From Methanolinea sp. (GTDB lineage Archaea > Halobacteriota > Methanomicrobia > Methanomicrobiales > Methanospirillaceae): DNA of 44,528 nucleotides. The translations under genes and the position numbers were made by a program. Each line of letters begins with the position of its first letter. Positions within the stretch are counted from its first letter, which is position 1. The stretch covers positions 1 to 44,528 of the forward strand of contig JALOPW010000011.1 in the NCBI GenBank assembly GCA_025453675.1, written 5' to 3'. Below the pieces are notes generated by a model. It was not told where the DNA came from. It searched no databases and saw only the letters and a list, made by a program, of their open reading frames with translations. Shown piece by piece: positions 16,076-25,628 of this stretch.

Positions 16076-17764
16076 TTACCTGTGGGTAAAATAGGCGATT
16101 ATACCTTCCTCAGTTACAGTATCGATCCTGGCAAATCCCACCCGCTCGAACTGCACCACCTCACCCTTCTCCCCCGCAACTCCTGGTTCGCAGACTCCGC
16201 TGCGGTTCCCCGATGGAGTGACGAGAGTGCAGGGGACGCACCCGCCCGCCGGGAGCCACTGGATGATGGGGGCTTTTTGGGCCCGTGCTTCAGCAAGCGA
16301 ATCTCCGGTAAACCGTGCCTGGAGGCCACGGCCCAGCCCCGTCACTTCAATATTGAAGAGGTCTTTTAACCGGATCAACCCGTGACCTTTCTCCAGCTCT
16401 TCCCCTGGCAGGAGGACGTCTCCTGTGAAATGGAGCTCCCGGCTCCCCTTCTCAGGGTGGGCGGGATGGAGGAGTGCATGCGCAACCTGGTGTGATGCCC
16501 CCTGTACCTCCACCGGCACAGGGTCAGGGACAAAGAAGTACCTGCTGGCGACGGGGTCCACCAGGGTCTTGTTCCTGGCAAAGAGGTTCTCCCAGGAGAA
16601 TGAGATGTCCGTCTCCCCGATGCCGATGTCGAGGACGGCCTCTCGAACGGCTTCCGGCATGATTCCCCGGCGGGCCATAGCACGCAGGGTACCGAGGCGT
16701 ATGTCATCCCAGCCCTGGTAATCTCCTGCCGCAATCCCCGCCCTCATCTGGGAGGTGGAGAGAACCACCCCCTCGATTCCCATCCTTCCATAGTGCCGGT
16801 ACACTGGGGGTTCCCACCCGAAGTAATCGAGGATATACCGTTGCCTCCGGGTATTTGCGATGTGGTCCTTCCCCCTGATCACATGGGTGATCCCGAGGAG
16901 GTGATCGTCGATTGCCACCGAGAAGTTCATCAGGGGATACAGGCAGGCTTCCATGCGGGGGTGCGGCGGGCTCTTCAGGATGCGGAAGGCAGGATAATCC
17001 CTCATCGCAGGATCGGGATGATCAAGGTCTGTCCTCACCCGGAGCGTGGCTTCCCCTTCCGCATATTCTCCCTCACGCATCCTCTTGAACGAGTCAAGAT
17101 CCTCCCCAATGCTCCGGCCGCGACAGGGGCAGGGCTTCTTCGCAAGTTTCATGGCCCTGAAGCGCTCGTTGTCGCAGGTGCATACGTATGCACCACCCCG
17201 GTTGATCAGTTCCTTCCCGTACTGGTAATAGATGTCAAAACGGTCGCTCTGGTACACGACATCGCTGATGGCGAGGTCCAGCCATTCGATATCCTCCCTG
17301 ACCATGGCGTATGCCTGCGGATCCACCCTTTTTGGGTCAGTGTCCTCGATACGCAATATATAACGGCCCCCGTAGCGGCGGACGTAGGCATCGTTCAGGA
17401 CCGCTGCCCGGGCATGCCCAAGGTGCAGGGGGCCGCTCGGATTGGGGGCAAACCGCATCACGACACCCTTTTCGGCCTTCTCGAGGCGTGGAAGCTCCCT
17501 GACCTGATCGCGGGGGCGAGACATCTCCTCCACCAGATCCGGGGCCAGTGACTGGAGGCGGTCGGCCTGATCCCGGGGGGAGAGCGCTGAGACCTCCTCG
17601 ATGACCTCCTTTACGATGGCAGTCGCCTCCCTTGCCCGGGGTTTCAGTTCCGGGAACTTTCCCATTGCCATCCCGATCACAGTCCCAGCCTTTGGGATGC
17701 TCTGGTGTTTCACCGCGTTTTGCAGGGCAAAGAGGAGGAGGGCCCTCCTCAATGGATCCTCCAT
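16076..17764 (-). CDS. gltX: Glutamyl-tRNA synthetase (archaeal type)
   Basis: Class I synthetase charging tRNA-Glu and, in archaea lacking GlnRS, also tRNA-Gln for later amidation. The 562 residues have the archaeal plan: an N-terminal helical extension of about 100 residues, the HIGH-type motif PNPSGPLHLGHARAA, and a C-terminal anticodon-binding beta-barrel region. The KMSKS-equivalent reads GVVLSTSQMRAGI, where a Gln stands at the position usually given to the second Lys. This may be a lineage variant and should be compared with close relatives. The ATG at 17764 is chosen: it follows the idsA stop by one base and has GGAG upstream. An in-frame ATG 30 bases earlier lies inside idsA. Confidence 0.95.
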   Translation of the reverse strand: MEDPLRRALLLFALQNAVKHQSIPKAGTVIGMAMGKFPELKPRAREATAIVKEVIEEVSALSPRDQADRLQSLAPDLVEEMSRPRDQVRELPRLEKAEKGVVMRFAPNPSGPLHLGHARAAVLNDAYVRRYGGRYILRIEDTDPKRVDPQAYAMVREDIEWLDLAISDVVYQSDRFDIYYQYGKELINRGGAYVCTCDNERFRAMKLAKKPCPCRGRSIGEDLDSFKRMREGEYAEGEATLRVRTDLDHPDPAMRDYPAFRILKSPPHPRMEACLYPLMNFSVAIDDHLLGITHVIRGKDHIANTRRQRYILDYFGWEPPVYRHYGRMGIEGVVLSTSQMRAGIAAGDYQGWDDIRLGTLRAMARRGIMPEAVREAVLDIGIGETDISFSWENLFARNKTLVDPVASRYFFVPDPVPVEVQGASHQVAHALLHPAHPEKGSRELHFTGDVLLPGEELEKGHGLIRLKDLFNIEVTGLGRGLQARFTGDSLAEARAQKAPIIQWLPAGGCVPCTLVTPSGNRSGVCEPGVAGEKGEVVQFERVGFARIDTVTEEGIIAYFTHR

Positions 17765-17765
17765 T

Positions 17766-18728
17766 TCAGTAGCTCCGGCTGATGAAATGATCACCCATCT
17801 GGATGAGAAGATCCCGCTCCTGGCTCTGGGGGAGGATGGAGATCCGCTGGATACCAGTCTTCACCAGGTTCCGCGCAGTCTCCTGCACCTCGGAGATCAC
17901 CCCGATCTCCCTGAGACGGGCGATGATTGTATCGATCTCCGGCTGGGTGAGTCTTTTCCTGAACGGGGAGAGATCAAATCCCTTCTCCAGTGCCCTGATA
18001 TGGATGAGGGTCTTTTTTCCCTCCCGGATATCTGATGCCTGGTCTTTTCCGCTCACTTCAGGGGGAGCCAGGAGGTCGATCAGATCATCCTGGATCTGAA
18101 AAGCCATCCCTATTCCCTGGCCGAAGTGATAGAGGGCGTCGGTATAACTTGGGTTGCCTCGTGCAAGGATACTCCCGATCCCGGCTGCTGCCGCGTAAAG
18201 CGCCCCGGTCTTCTTCTCCACCATTTTCATGTACTCCCCCTCGCTCACATCGTCCCTCTTCTCAAACGACATGTCCAGGTGCTGCCCTTCACAGATCTCC
18301 ACGCAGGTTCTCGCAAGCATGGAGGTGGCCCTGACCTTTGCATTGTCCGGGGCATCAGAGAGGCTGAGAAACTCAAAGGCACTGGCAAAGAGCACGTCCC
18401 CTGCCAAAATCGCAGTAGGTTCGTCCCACTGTGTATGCACGGTGGGCACCCCCCTCCTCACCTCGTCACCGTCCATGATGTCGTCATGGATGAGAGTGAA
18501 ACTGTGAGTGAGTTCCAGGGCCAGGGCCGCAGGCATCACGTCCACGGCGCTCCCTTTGTTCACTGCGTCAGCAGAGAGCAGCAGCAGGGCCGGGCGCAAT
18601 CTCTTGCCCCCTGCTAGCAGCAGGTGGGCGCTTGCTTTGCCAAGGTCATCGCATGTTGATCCGAAATACCGGTATATAAGGGAGTCAACCTGATCTGCGG
18701 TCTGTTCCAGGTAACTTTTCAGCTCCAT
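17766..18728 (-). CDS. idsA: Geranylgeranyl/polyprenyl diphosphate synthase
   Basis: Trans-prenyltransferase that elongates DMAPP with IPP units, giving C15-C20 diphosphates for archaeal ether lipids. The 320 residues show GGKRLRP, the first Asp-rich motif LIHDDIMDGD, the second FQIQDDLIDL, and KKTLI. The fifth residue before the first motif is Phe and the fourth is Thr. In archaeal GGPP synthases a Phe at this position sets C20 length, so GGPP is the likely product. The start at ATG 18728 is supported by GTGAGGTGG just upstream; an in-frame ATG lies eight codons earlier. It stands 27 bases after the RNase J gene. Confidence 0.94.
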   Translation of the reverse strand: MELKSYLEQTADQVDSLIYRYFGSTCDDLGKASAHLLLAGGKRLRPALLLLSADAVNKGSAVDVMPAALALELTHSFTLIHDDIMDGDEVRRGVPTVHTQWDEPTAILAGDVLFASAFEFLSLSDAPDNAKVRATSMLARTCVEICEGQHLDMSFEKRDDVSEGEYMKMVEKKTGALYAAAAGIGSILARGNPSYTDALYHFGQGIGMAFQIQDDLIDLLAPPEVSGKDQASDIREGKKTLIHIRALEKGFDLSPFRKRLTQPEIDTIIARLREIGVISEVQETARNLVKTGIQRISILPQSQERDLLIQMGDHFISRSY

Positions 18729-18755
18729 ATCCACCACCTCACCACAACACAAAAT

Positions 18756-20093
18756 TTACGATATCTTCACCCGTTGCCCATTGCAGAGTATATGCACATC
18801 ATTGTGCAGGGTATACCCGATAGCCTCGGTGAACTCCGCATACCCCGAAGTCATGCGGATGTGACCGTGCGCAGGGATGATGTGCTGAGGGTTCAGCATG
18901 TGGATGAACTCGTAGTGGTCCTCCCGGTACGCATGCCCGGTCACGTGCAGGTCGGGAAATATCCGCGCCCCTGCCATGTTCAGGTGGGCCTCTATCATGT
19001 AGCGCTGCCCGACATTCATGGGATTGGGGATCACCTTGGCGCTGAAGATGACCTTGTCCCCCTTCTCCACCTTGTAGGGAGTGTCCCCCAACGCCATCCT
19101 GGTGAGGATGGACCCTGGTTCTCCCTGGTGTCCGGTAATGATGGGGACAAACTTCTCCTTCCCTGCCTTCATCATTCTCCTCAGGGTGCGGTCCACCGTC
19201 CTCCGGTTCCCGAACATGCTCGTCGTCTCAGGATACCCCACGAGCTTCATCTGCTCTGCAGTTGACGAATACTTCTCCATGGATCTCCCAAGGAGCACGG
19301 GTTTTCGCCCGATCTCATGGGCACACTCGGCAATGGTCTTCACTCTGGCGATGTGCGAGGAGAAGGTGGAGACGATGATGGCGGACTTGTCATCCTCGTA
19401 GCTGGTAATGGTGTCCCGGACGATATCCCGAGCAATCCGTTCGCTCGGTGCCCGGCCACGGTTGTCGATATAGGTGCTCTCCACAATCAGGGCAAGGACC
19501 CCCTCCTTTCCTATCTGACGCAGGCGGGCGAAGTCCGGGGGTTCGCCGATCACCGGCGTCCGGTCCAGCTTGTAGTCGCAGGCGTAGACAATGGCCCCTT
19601 TCGGTGTGTGGAGCACTGCGGTCACCGTATCGATGATACTGTGCTGCATCCTCACGAACTCGAGCGTCAGGTGCTGGGAGAGCGTATACTTCTGGCCAGC
19701 TTTTAACGCGAACAACTTGTTGTTCACCCCGAACTTCTGCTCTCCGGCGATCTGCTGCCGTATGAGTTCTGTAGTGTAGGGGGTGCTGATGATAGGGGCG
19801 TTGTAGCGGTGAGCCAGTTTTGGGATAGCCCCGATGTGATCAAGGTGCCCATGGGAACAGACGATGGCCTTTACCGTCCCTTCCACCGTGTTCATCATGG
19901 TGTCATCCGGAATAGCTTTCATCTGGATGAGATCCAGGGAGTGCATATTCTCCACTTCCGCCTCCTCGTGGATCATCACCTGGTCCAGACGAAGCCCCAT
20001 GTCAAAAATTACAATGTCCTTTCCGCAGCGGACGGCGGTCATATTCCTCCCGACCTCGTCGTACCCGCCCACCGCGATTATTTCAATATCCAT
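18756..20093 (-). CDS. rnj: Archaeal RNase J (5'-3' exoribonuclease, metallo-beta-lactamase/beta-CASP)
   Basis: Zinc-dependent ribonuclease that degrades RNA from the 5' end. The 445-residue protein has the metallo-beta-lactamase signature SHGHLDHIGAIP, the beta-CASP domain with STFSSHIARVKTIAECA and GHQGEPGS, and the C-terminal motifs VTGHAYREDHYEF and IIPAHGHIRM. The start is the ATG at 20093: AAGGAGG lies six bases upstream, and this ATG overlaps the stop of fni by one base (TAATG). The frame is open further upstream, but that part lies inside fni. Placement among isoprenoid genes repeats a known archaeal gene order. Confidence 0.93.
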   Translation of the reverse strand: MDIEIIAVGGYDEVGRNMTAVRCGKDIVIFDMGLRLDQVMIHEEAEVENMHSLDLIQMKAIPDDTMMNTVEGTVKAIVCSHGHLDHIGAIPKLAHRYNAPIISTPYTTELIRQQIAGEQKFGVNNKLFALKAGQKYTLSQHLTLEFVRMQHSIIDTVTAVLHTPKGAIVYACDYKLDRTPVIGEPPDFARLRQIGKEGVLALIVESTYIDNRGRAPSERIARDIVRDTITSYEDDKSAIIVSTFSSHIARVKTIAECAHEIGRKPVLLGRSMEKYSSTAEQMKLVGYPETTSMFGNRRTVDRTLRRMMKAGKEKFVPIITGHQGEPGSILTRMALGDTPYKVEKGDKVIFSAKVIPNPMNVGQRYMIEAHLNMAGARIFPDLHVTGHAYREDHYEFIHMLNPQHIIPAHGHIRMTSGYAEFTEAIGYTLHNDVHILCNGQRVKIS

Positions 20094-21172
20094 TATTTTC
20101 CTCCTTGTATGTGTTCCAGCATTTGCCGGGTCTTCCCGGTGATATACGCCCGGGTGCGTTTCATGTCCGCCGTTTTTGCGGATCCACAGAGAAACATTGC
20201 AGTGCTCAGTTCTTGATGGAATGTCTCGATCCTTGAATAGAGCAACTCCTCGCTCTCCAGAGCCGGTTTGAGCAGTGGAAGGGCCACGCCACAGAGGTCC
20301 GCACCGAGCGCCAGCGCCCTTGCCATATCCAGGCCATTCCTGATACCCCCGGTGGCGATGACCGGCCCCCCGGTGCTGGCCACTTCGCACAGGCTCACCG
20401 CGGAGGGGATACCCCAGTCCTCAAAAAGAGCACCGAGGGAGACAAGGCCGGCTGCAACTTTTTTTGGAGATTCTTGTGCCCTGCACGCTTCCACGGCCGC
20501 CCAGGACGTTCCTCCCCAGCCGCCGATATCAATGGCACGAACCCCTGCACCCCAGCAGGTCCGGGCAGTCTCTGCGGATATGCCGCTCCCCGTCTCCTTG
20601 ATGATCACCGGAACAGTACTCTCGCTGCAGAGTGCAGCAAGGGCATCATAACAACCGGTGGCGTTATGATCGCCTTCGGGCTGGATGGCTTCCTGCAGGA
20701 AGTTCAAATGAATGGCAATGGCATTGGCATCGATCATCGATACCGCCTTATGCGCCCATTCCAGTCCGTGATCGCGAAGCTGCACAATTCCCAGGTTTGC
20801 TACCAGGAATGCATGGGGTGCCTCTTCCCGCACCACCCGGAAACTCTCCTCAAGGGCCGGATTCTCGAGGGCTGCACGCTGTGATCCCACACACATGCCG
20901 ATGCCATATCTCGCTGCGGCCCTTGCCAGGCGGCGGTTCACGTCTGTGGTGTCAGGGTGCCCGCCGGTCATCGCGGCGATGAAGAGCGGCGAGGCGAGGC
21001 GGTGCCCAAGGAACCGGGTGGAAAGGTCGATCCGGGAGAGGTCACACTCCGGAATCGCAGAATGGACTAGCCGTACATCTTCAAATCCGGAGAAACCCCG
21101 CTCGATCTCCTCCTCTGCACAGATACGCAGGTGATCAAGCTTCCTGCCCGAAGTGAGCTTTTTCTTATCCAT
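20093..21172 (-). CDS. fni: Type 2 isopentenyl-diphosphate delta-isomerase
   Basis: FMN-dependent enzyme interconverting IPP and DMAPP. The 359 residues show the type 2 family pattern: an N-terminal RKLDHLRIC, FIAAMTGG, the loop GIGMCVGSQRAAL, IHLNFLQEAIQPEGD with the catalytic Gln, VPVIIKETGSGIS, IDIGGWGGTSW and the C-terminal FMN phosphate site VIATGGIRNGLD. It overlaps ipk by eight bases and rnj by one base. Its product DMAPP primes the downstream GGPP synthase. Confidence 0.95.
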   Translation of the reverse strand: MDKKKLTSGRKLDHLRICAEEEIERGFSGFEDVRLVHSAIPECDLSRIDLSTRFLGHRLASPLFIAAMTGGHPDTTDVNRRLARAAARYGIGMCVGSQRAALENPALEESFRVVREEAPHAFLVANLGIVQLRDHGLEWAHKAVSMIDANAIAIHLNFLQEAIQPEGDHNATGCYDALAALCSESTVPVIIKETGSGISAETARTCWGAGVRAIDIGGWGGTSWAAVEACRAQESPKKVAAGLVSLGALFEDWGIPSAVSLCEVASTGGPVIATGGIRNGLDMARALALGADLCGVALPLLKPALESEELLYSRIETFHQELSTAMFLCGSAKTADMKRTRAYITGKTRQMLEHIQGGK

Positions 21173-21935
21173 GGTCTCTCACCCCCCTGATCCTGGTCCC
21201 GCCGTGCGGTCTCGCATGCAGGAAATCCGGGAGCCTTGAGACATGGAATACTTCGGACGGCACGCCATGGGAAGCAAGTTCCTGGAGTTCCCTGATCTTT
21301 CCCCCCATTCCCCCCGTCACGTCCATGTGACTGGAGCCACCTGCAATGACTTCAGGGTCAATGATTCCGGAGATCTCCGTGATCACCCGTCCATCCCCGG
21401 AAAGGACCCCCTGCACATCAGTGGCCAGGCCGATCCTCGCAAATGGCAGGTGTTCTCCGAGATAGCGGATGATCTGGTCACCAGAGACGATTGCGGCTCC
21501 CTGTACCTCGTCCATCACCACGTCGCCATGCAGCACCGGGATGATTCCCATCTCCATCAGGCGCTGCAGGGGCCGGGTCTCAAGAGAGACCAGGCGCCCC
21601 GCCCGGGCCCATGATCCTGACAGGGGATGAATGCCAATTGCATCAGCCCCTGCTTCCAGGAGAGCCCCCACCATCATCTGGTTCAGCCGACAGACCGCAC
21701 GGTGGGTGATTGCAATTCCCTGCCGGTTGTTCCGGCCTGCACCCCGGGCAAGGCCGTACTGGTGCGCCTCGGGGTGGCCGAATGACCCTGCTCCATGTAC
21801 GATACAGAGGGGACTGTCAGGGTATGCAGCGATCTCTGCGGCAATTTTTACTATTGCCTGGCTGTCTGCCACCCCCGCCCTCCTCTTCTCCGTAAGCACA
21901 CTGCCCCCTAGTTTGAGCAGCAGTCCTTCAGACAT
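21165..21935 (-). CDS. ipk: Isopentenyl phosphate kinase
   Basis: Amino-acid-kinase-fold enzyme that phosphorylates isopentenyl phosphate to IPP, the last step of the archaeal mevalonate variant. The 256 residues open LLLKLGGSVLTEK (ATP site) and carry HGAGSFGHPEAHQYG with the catalytic His (H54) typical of IPK, VLHGDVV, GDQIIRYLG, and the C-terminal VTGGMGGKI. ATG 21935 is chosen: AAGGAG lies about six bases upstream and it overlaps the mevalonate kinase stop by eight bases. The longer upstream frame lies inside that gene. Confidence 0.94.
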   Translation of the reverse strand: MSEGLLLKLGGSVLTEKRRAGVADSQAIVKIAAEIAAYPDSPLCIVHGAGSFGHPEAHQYGLARGAGRNNRQGIAITHRAVCRLNQMMVGALLEAGADAIGIHPLSGSWARAGRLVSLETRPLQRLMEMGIIPVLHGDVVMDEVQGAAIVSGDQIIRYLGEHLPFARIGLATDVQGVLSGDGRVITEISGIIDPEVIAGGSSHMDVTGGMGGKIRELQELASHGVPSEVFHVSRLPDFLHARPHGGTRIRGVRDHG

Positions 21936-22797
21936 CCTTCTCCTTCCTGGCCCCTTCCGTGTCCAGATTGGTGATGAATGCACGGGCATCGCACGCCTCA
22001 ACAGCCCCTACCACCCTGCTCTTCAGGTGCTTGGGACAGATGGCAACCATACAGCCCCCACCACCCGCACCGGTCAGCTTCGCCCCGTAGGCGCCTGCAG
22101 CCCTGGCTGCCAGCACGAGGCGGGAGAGGGCGGGGTGGCCTGTCCCCAGGGCCTCCAGGAGCGCGTGGTTCATGTCCATAAGAGTCCCGAGCATATGAGG
22201 ATCAGAAAAATTGCGTATGGCACACATGGAAACCGCACCAATGGCATCCAGAATCGGTTCACAGACCTCCGGATTCTTCTTTTTCAGTTCTGCTACCTTC
22301 TCCACCATCTTCGAAGTGCTGTGGGATACCAGGGTGTTTCCCACCACCAGAGGTAAGTTCTGGGGTGGAAGCCTCCGGCGCTGGGTGCCTGTGATCAGCA
22401 CGATCCCTCCAAAGGTGCAGACACTGGTATCCGTGGGGCTCGCCCTTCCCTTCTGCACTTTCTTCTCAATTCCATATGCCATTGCAGAGATCTCTTCCAT
22501 GCTGTACTTCTTCCCGAATTCATCGTTGATGGCAGAGAGGGTGGCTACCGTCACCGCAGCTGAGGAACCCAGTCCTGACGAACTCGGGAGCTGGGAGTTC
22601 ACGTATACACTCCCCTTCACCCCCATCTCGTCAAAGCAGGTGTCAATATAGGGTGACCTGGCATGGTGGGCAGACCTGCTCTTCCGCACGGTCACAAAGA
22701 CCCTCGGCCTGATGGCCATGGCCAATCCAGGCTTCCCGTACACCACCGCGTGTTCCCCGAACAGGAAGACCTTGCCCGGGGCACTCCATGTTGCCAC
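21928..22797 (-). CDS. mvk: Mevalonate kinase
   Basis: GHMP-family kinase converting mevalonate to 5-phosphomevalonate. The 289 residues contain APGKVFLFGEHAVVYG at the N-terminus, the ATP-binding LPSSSGLGSSAAVTVA, ASPTDTSVCTFGG with the catalytic Asp, and the C-terminal AKLTGAGGGGCM. The start is GTG (22797), just after the stop of the MEMO1-like gene, with GGTGATG as ribosome site. Together with ipk, fni and idsA it makes a contiguous mevalonate-to-GGPP block. Phosphomevalonate dehydratase/decarboxylase genes are not in the window. Confidence 0.95.
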   Translation of the reverse strand: MATWSAPGKVFLFGEHAVVYGKPGLAMAIRPRVFVTVRKSRSAHHARSPYIDTCFDEMGVKGSVYVNSQLPSSSGLGSSAAVTVATLSAINDEFGKKYSMEEISAMAYGIEKKVQKGRASPTDTSVCTFGGIVLITGTQRRRLPPQNLPLVVGNTLVSHSTSKMVEKVAELKKKNPEVCEPILDAIGAVSMCAIRNFSDPHMLGTLMDMNHALLEALGTGHPALSRLVLAARAAGAYGAKLTGAGGGGCMVAICPKHLKSRVVGAVEACDARAFITNLDTEGARKEKDV

Positions 22798-22798
22798 C

Positions 22799-23590
22799 CT
22801 ACATCACCGCAATGGCCGCATATCCTACCACTTCGGGATCCCCTGTCACATCACCACTCGTGGCATAACGGAGCAGCCGGGCACCGCTGGCCCCGAGTCC
22901 CCTGCAGGTCAGGCACATGGCAGCCACCGGCCCATATCCGCAGGCGCTTACCCTCCTTTCCAGGATGCGGCGGTAAAACTCTTTCACATCAAGGTGTTCC
23001 AGCGCGGTGATGGCATAGAGGTCATTCTCCCTGGCCACCGCATCCGGGACGTAATGGGAGAAATCGCTCGATGCCACCACCCGGATATCGGTGCGCCCGC
23101 TTTTTTCGATCCCGTCAAGGAGGATTCTGGAGAGTCTCGCCGCTTCCCCCAGGCTCTGGTCCCCCATCAGGATGGGAACGATCCTGGCCCTGGGAAACCG
23201 GTACTTGATGAAGGGGATCTGGACCTCCAGCGAGTTCTCCTGCTCCTGGTGCGACACCTCGTCTTCTTCCAGGTCAAGGGATGATCCAAACACGACATCA
23301 TTGTCTACGATACCCAGTGGGGTCTCCCAGGGGACGAGGGAGGTAGAGGTGCGGTATCCTTTGTGGCTTGGCCCAATCACCACGAACGTCCCTGTAAAAG
23401 AGACAGGGATGGCTGAGTACGCCAGTGCAGAGACCTCTCCGGAATAAGGGTATCCCGCGTGGGGGGAGACGATCCCGAGCGCGTCCACTCCGGGATCCCT
23501 GTTCCTGAAGAACTTCTCCAGCAGCTGCTCGAGGTGGTGGGGGTCCCGCGGGTAGAACATTCCGGCAACACCGCATCGCCGAGTCTTCAT
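22799..23590 (-). CDS. MEMO1 family protein (AmmeMemoRadiSam system protein B-like)
   Basis: Member of the MEMO family, with a fold like non-haem iron dioxygenases; its biochemical role in archaea is unproven. The 263 residues begin RRCGVAGMFYP, and contain SPHAGYPYSG, VVIGPSHKGY, the region QEQENSLEVQIPF, IVPILMGDQ, ASSDFSHYVP and CGYGPVAA, all typical. The conserved His residues and the Cys near the C-terminus that line the pocket are present. The ATG at 23590 has GAGGGTAGATC upstream; an in-frame GTG at 23614 has no such site. It lies between rps2 and mevalonate kinase, ending two bases before the latter. No AMMECR1 or radical SAM partner is adjacent. Confidence 0.92.
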   Translation of the reverse strand: MKTRRCGVAGMFYPRDPHHLEQLLEKFFRNRDPGVDALGIVSPHAGYPYSGEVSALAYSAIPVSFTGTFVVIGPSHKGYRTSTSLVPWETPLGIVDNDVVFGSSLDLEEDEVSHQEQENSLEVQIPFIKYRFPRARIVPILMGDQSLGEAARLSRILLDGIEKSGRTDIRVVASSDFSHYVPDAVARENDLYAITALEHLDVKEFYRRILERRVSACGYGPVAAMCLTCRGLGASGARLLRYATSGDVTGDPEVVGYAAIAVM

Positions 23591-23619
23591 CGGATCTACC
23601 CTCTCGTATCTCACCTATA

Positions 23620-24228
23620 TTAGAGTTCGGTCTCGAAATCTTCGGGGGTAAGCGACGTGGTTATCCCCCGCAGGCGGAGCATCTCACGGGTAAGGAGGTA
23701 GTAAATCATGGAGAGCGCCTTTCTCCCCTTGTTGTTGGTGGGAATCACGAGATCCACGAGGCTGGTCATGTTGTTGGTATCACACAGCGCAAGGATAGGT
23801 ATTCCGCACTGGACCGCCTCCTTTACCGCCTGCGCGTCCCCTATGGGATCGGTGACCACCAGAACCTGTGGCTCGATATAATTGGCCAGGTTCTGATTGG
23901 TAAGCATCCCCGGGATGAACCGGCCGGTCACCGCGATGCCCCCGATGGCCTCTGCAAATTTCTGCGCAGGGTATTGCCCATACTGCCGGGAAGTGACTAT
24001 CAGGATGCCTGTTGTGTCAAACTGGGAGAGGAACTTGGCGGAGGTCTTGATCCGCTCGTCGGTCTCCCGGATATCCAGAATATAAAGTCCGTCACCCCTC
24101 ACCCGGTAGATGAACTTCATCATGTCCTTGCTCTTCTGCTGGGTGCCGATGTGCACACCCGCGGCAAGGTACTCTTCCACGGGAACCAGCGGCTCTTTCA
24201 GTTCAATTTCCATTTCAGTCTCTGTCAT
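23620..24228 (-). CDS. rps2: 30S ribosomal protein S2
   Basis: Small-subunit protein of the archaeal S2/SA type. The 202 residues contain the family N-terminus [45 protein letters not shown] and [26 protein letters not shown] 24228 overlaps the enolase stop (ATGA). The longer upstream frame runs through enolase and is not used. Confidence 0.96.
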   Translation of the reverse strand: MTETEMEIELKEPLVPVEEYLAAGVHIGTQQKSKDMMKFIYRVRGDGLYILDIRETDERIKTSAKFLSQFDTTGILIVTSRQYGQYPAQKFAEAIGGIAVTGRFIPGMLTNQNLANYIEPQVLVVTDPIGDAQAVKEAVQCGIPILALCDTNNMTSLVDLVIPTNNKGRKALSMIYYLLTREMLRLRGITTSLTPEDFETEL

Positions 24229-25421
24229 GCTATCTGTTCCTCGATTCTCATCAGTTCGTTCAACTTGGCGATCCGCTCCCCGCCAACAGCACCGGTCTTT
24301 AAGAATACGCACCCGAATGCCGTGGCCAGGTGGGCAATGGTGGAGTCTGTGGTCTCCCCGGAACGGTGGCTCATCACCGTGTCCATGCCATGGAGGTGGG
24401 CCAGGTGGATGGCCTCGAAGGTATCAGTCAGGGTTCCCACCTGGTTTGGCTTGATCAGGACGCAGTTTGCAGACCCTGTCTCGATCCCCTCTGCAATCCG
24501 GGCCGCATTGGTCACAAAGAGATCGTCGCCGCACACCAGGCACCGATCCCCTACCTGTGCGGTGAGGTCCGCAAACCCGGAAAAATCCTCTTCATAAAGC
24601 GGATCTTCCAGGTATACCAGGTTATAGCGATCCACGAGCTCTGCAAGGTACGCGATATAATCCGCGGTGATGCGACTGGCATCCCTGTCGACGTAGCGCC
24701 CTTCCTCCGGCTTCCACATCTGGCTTGCAGCCACGTCTATCCCCATCGAGATGGAGATAGAGAGGTCATCTGAGACCTCACCCACGGCCTGGTGCATGAT
24801 CTCGAATGCCTCCATATCCCGGATCTGCGGTGCCCATGCACCTTCATCTCCCTTCCCACATGCCCTGCCCGTGGTCTGCAGGATTGATTTCACCTTTTTA
24901 TGGACCAGGGCATTGGCAAATGCCGCCTCCGTGGGACCGCTTGCACCAGTAGCAACCACCAGGAACTCCTGGATGTCGGTTGCACCCTGCGCGTGCGCAC
25001 CACCACCGATGATGTTGCCGAGCGGCAATGGCATTTCGGGTACGAACACCCCCCCGAGATAGGAGTACAGCTCCAATCCGAGCGAAGATGCCGCAGCTTT
25101 CGCATTTGCCAAAGAGAGGGCCACTGCCACATTCGCCCCGATGCCGGAGAAGTCCGGTGTCCCGTCTTCCTCCCGCAGGATGGAATCAAAGCCCACCTGG
25201 TCCCGGGAGTCTGTCCCGGTCAGTTCAGGGATGAGATGAGAGTGCGCATACGGAACTGCCTCTTTCGGATCCTTTACTTTTGCCTCATGCAGGCCGGTGC
25301 TGGCCCCGCTGGGAGCTGCTGATCTCCCGAAGCCGGAATCGGTAAGGATATCCGCCTCTACGGTGGGATTGCCCCTGCTATCCAGTATGGTGCGCAGTTG
25401 AATGCTGCGGATGACCGTCAT
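24225..25421 (-). CDS. eno: Enolase
   Basis: Glycolytic/gluconeogenic enzyme interconverting 2-phosphoglycerate and phosphoenolpyruvate with Mg2+. The 398 residues show [13 protein letters not shown], the loop APSGASTG, the metal Asp/Glu sites [10 protein letters not shown] and [12 protein letters not shown], the catalytic Lys in [18 protein letters not shown], and [17 protein letters not shown]. It is slightly shorter than most enolases (about 410-430). It starts six bases after rpoK with GAGGAAG as ribosome site, and overlaps rps2. The linkage of enolase to ribosomal and polymerase genes is common in Euryarchaeota. Confidence 0.97.
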   Translation of the reverse strand: MTVIRSIQLRTILDSRGNPTVEADILTDSGFGRSAAPSGASTGLHEAKVKDPKEAVPYAHSHLIPELTGTDSRDQVGFDSILREEDGTPDFSGIGANVAVALSLANAKAAASSLGLELYSYLGGVFVPEMPLPLGNIIGGGAHAQGATDIQEFLVVATGASGPTEAAFANALVHKKVKSILQTTGRACGKGDEGAWAPQIRDMEAFEIMHQAVGEVSDDLSISISMGIDVAASQMWKPEEGRYVDRDASRITADYIAYLAELVDRYNLVYLEDPLYEEDFSGFADLTAQVGDRCLVCGDDLFVTNAARIAEGIETGSANCVLIKPNQVGTLTDTFEAIHLAHLHGMDTVMSHRSGETTDSTIAHLATAFGCVFLKTGAVGGERIAKLNELMRIEEQIA

Positions 25422-25427
25422 GTCTGA

Positions 25428-25598
25428 CTACTTCCTCTTCACCGTTATAGGTATGACGTTGTGCTGGAACTCTTCAAGAGCTATCTCCAGCGGATCGATC
25501 CTGCTGGTCCTGATGAGCAAAGGGGCACCCATCGATATCTGGAGTGCCCTGGCTCCGATGATCCTGGCCCGCTCATACCGAGTATAAGTCTCCTTCAT
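25428..25598 (-). CDS. rpoK: DNA-directed RNA polymerase subunit K (Rpo6)
   Basis: A small 56-residue gene. Translation gives [20 protein letters not shown], followed by ISMGAPLL, a [10 protein letters not shown] segment and VIPITVKRK at the end, the conserved core of RpoK/Rpb6. This subunit helps assemble and clamp the largest polymerase subunit. The ATG is preceded by GAGGGTAT. It lies between tRNA-Pro and enolase. It ends six bases before the enolase start. Confidence 0.95.
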   Translation of the reverse strand: MKETYTRYERARIIGARALQISMGAPLLIRTSRIDPLEIALEEFQHNVIPITVKRK

Positions 25599-25628
25599 AT
25601 ACCCTCAGATGTAAACATGGATTTATAA

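Noticed and set aside
18774-19265. Plus-strand frame opposite RNase J
   Set aside because: Antisense shadow of a gene with clear catalytic motifs; no domain recognised.
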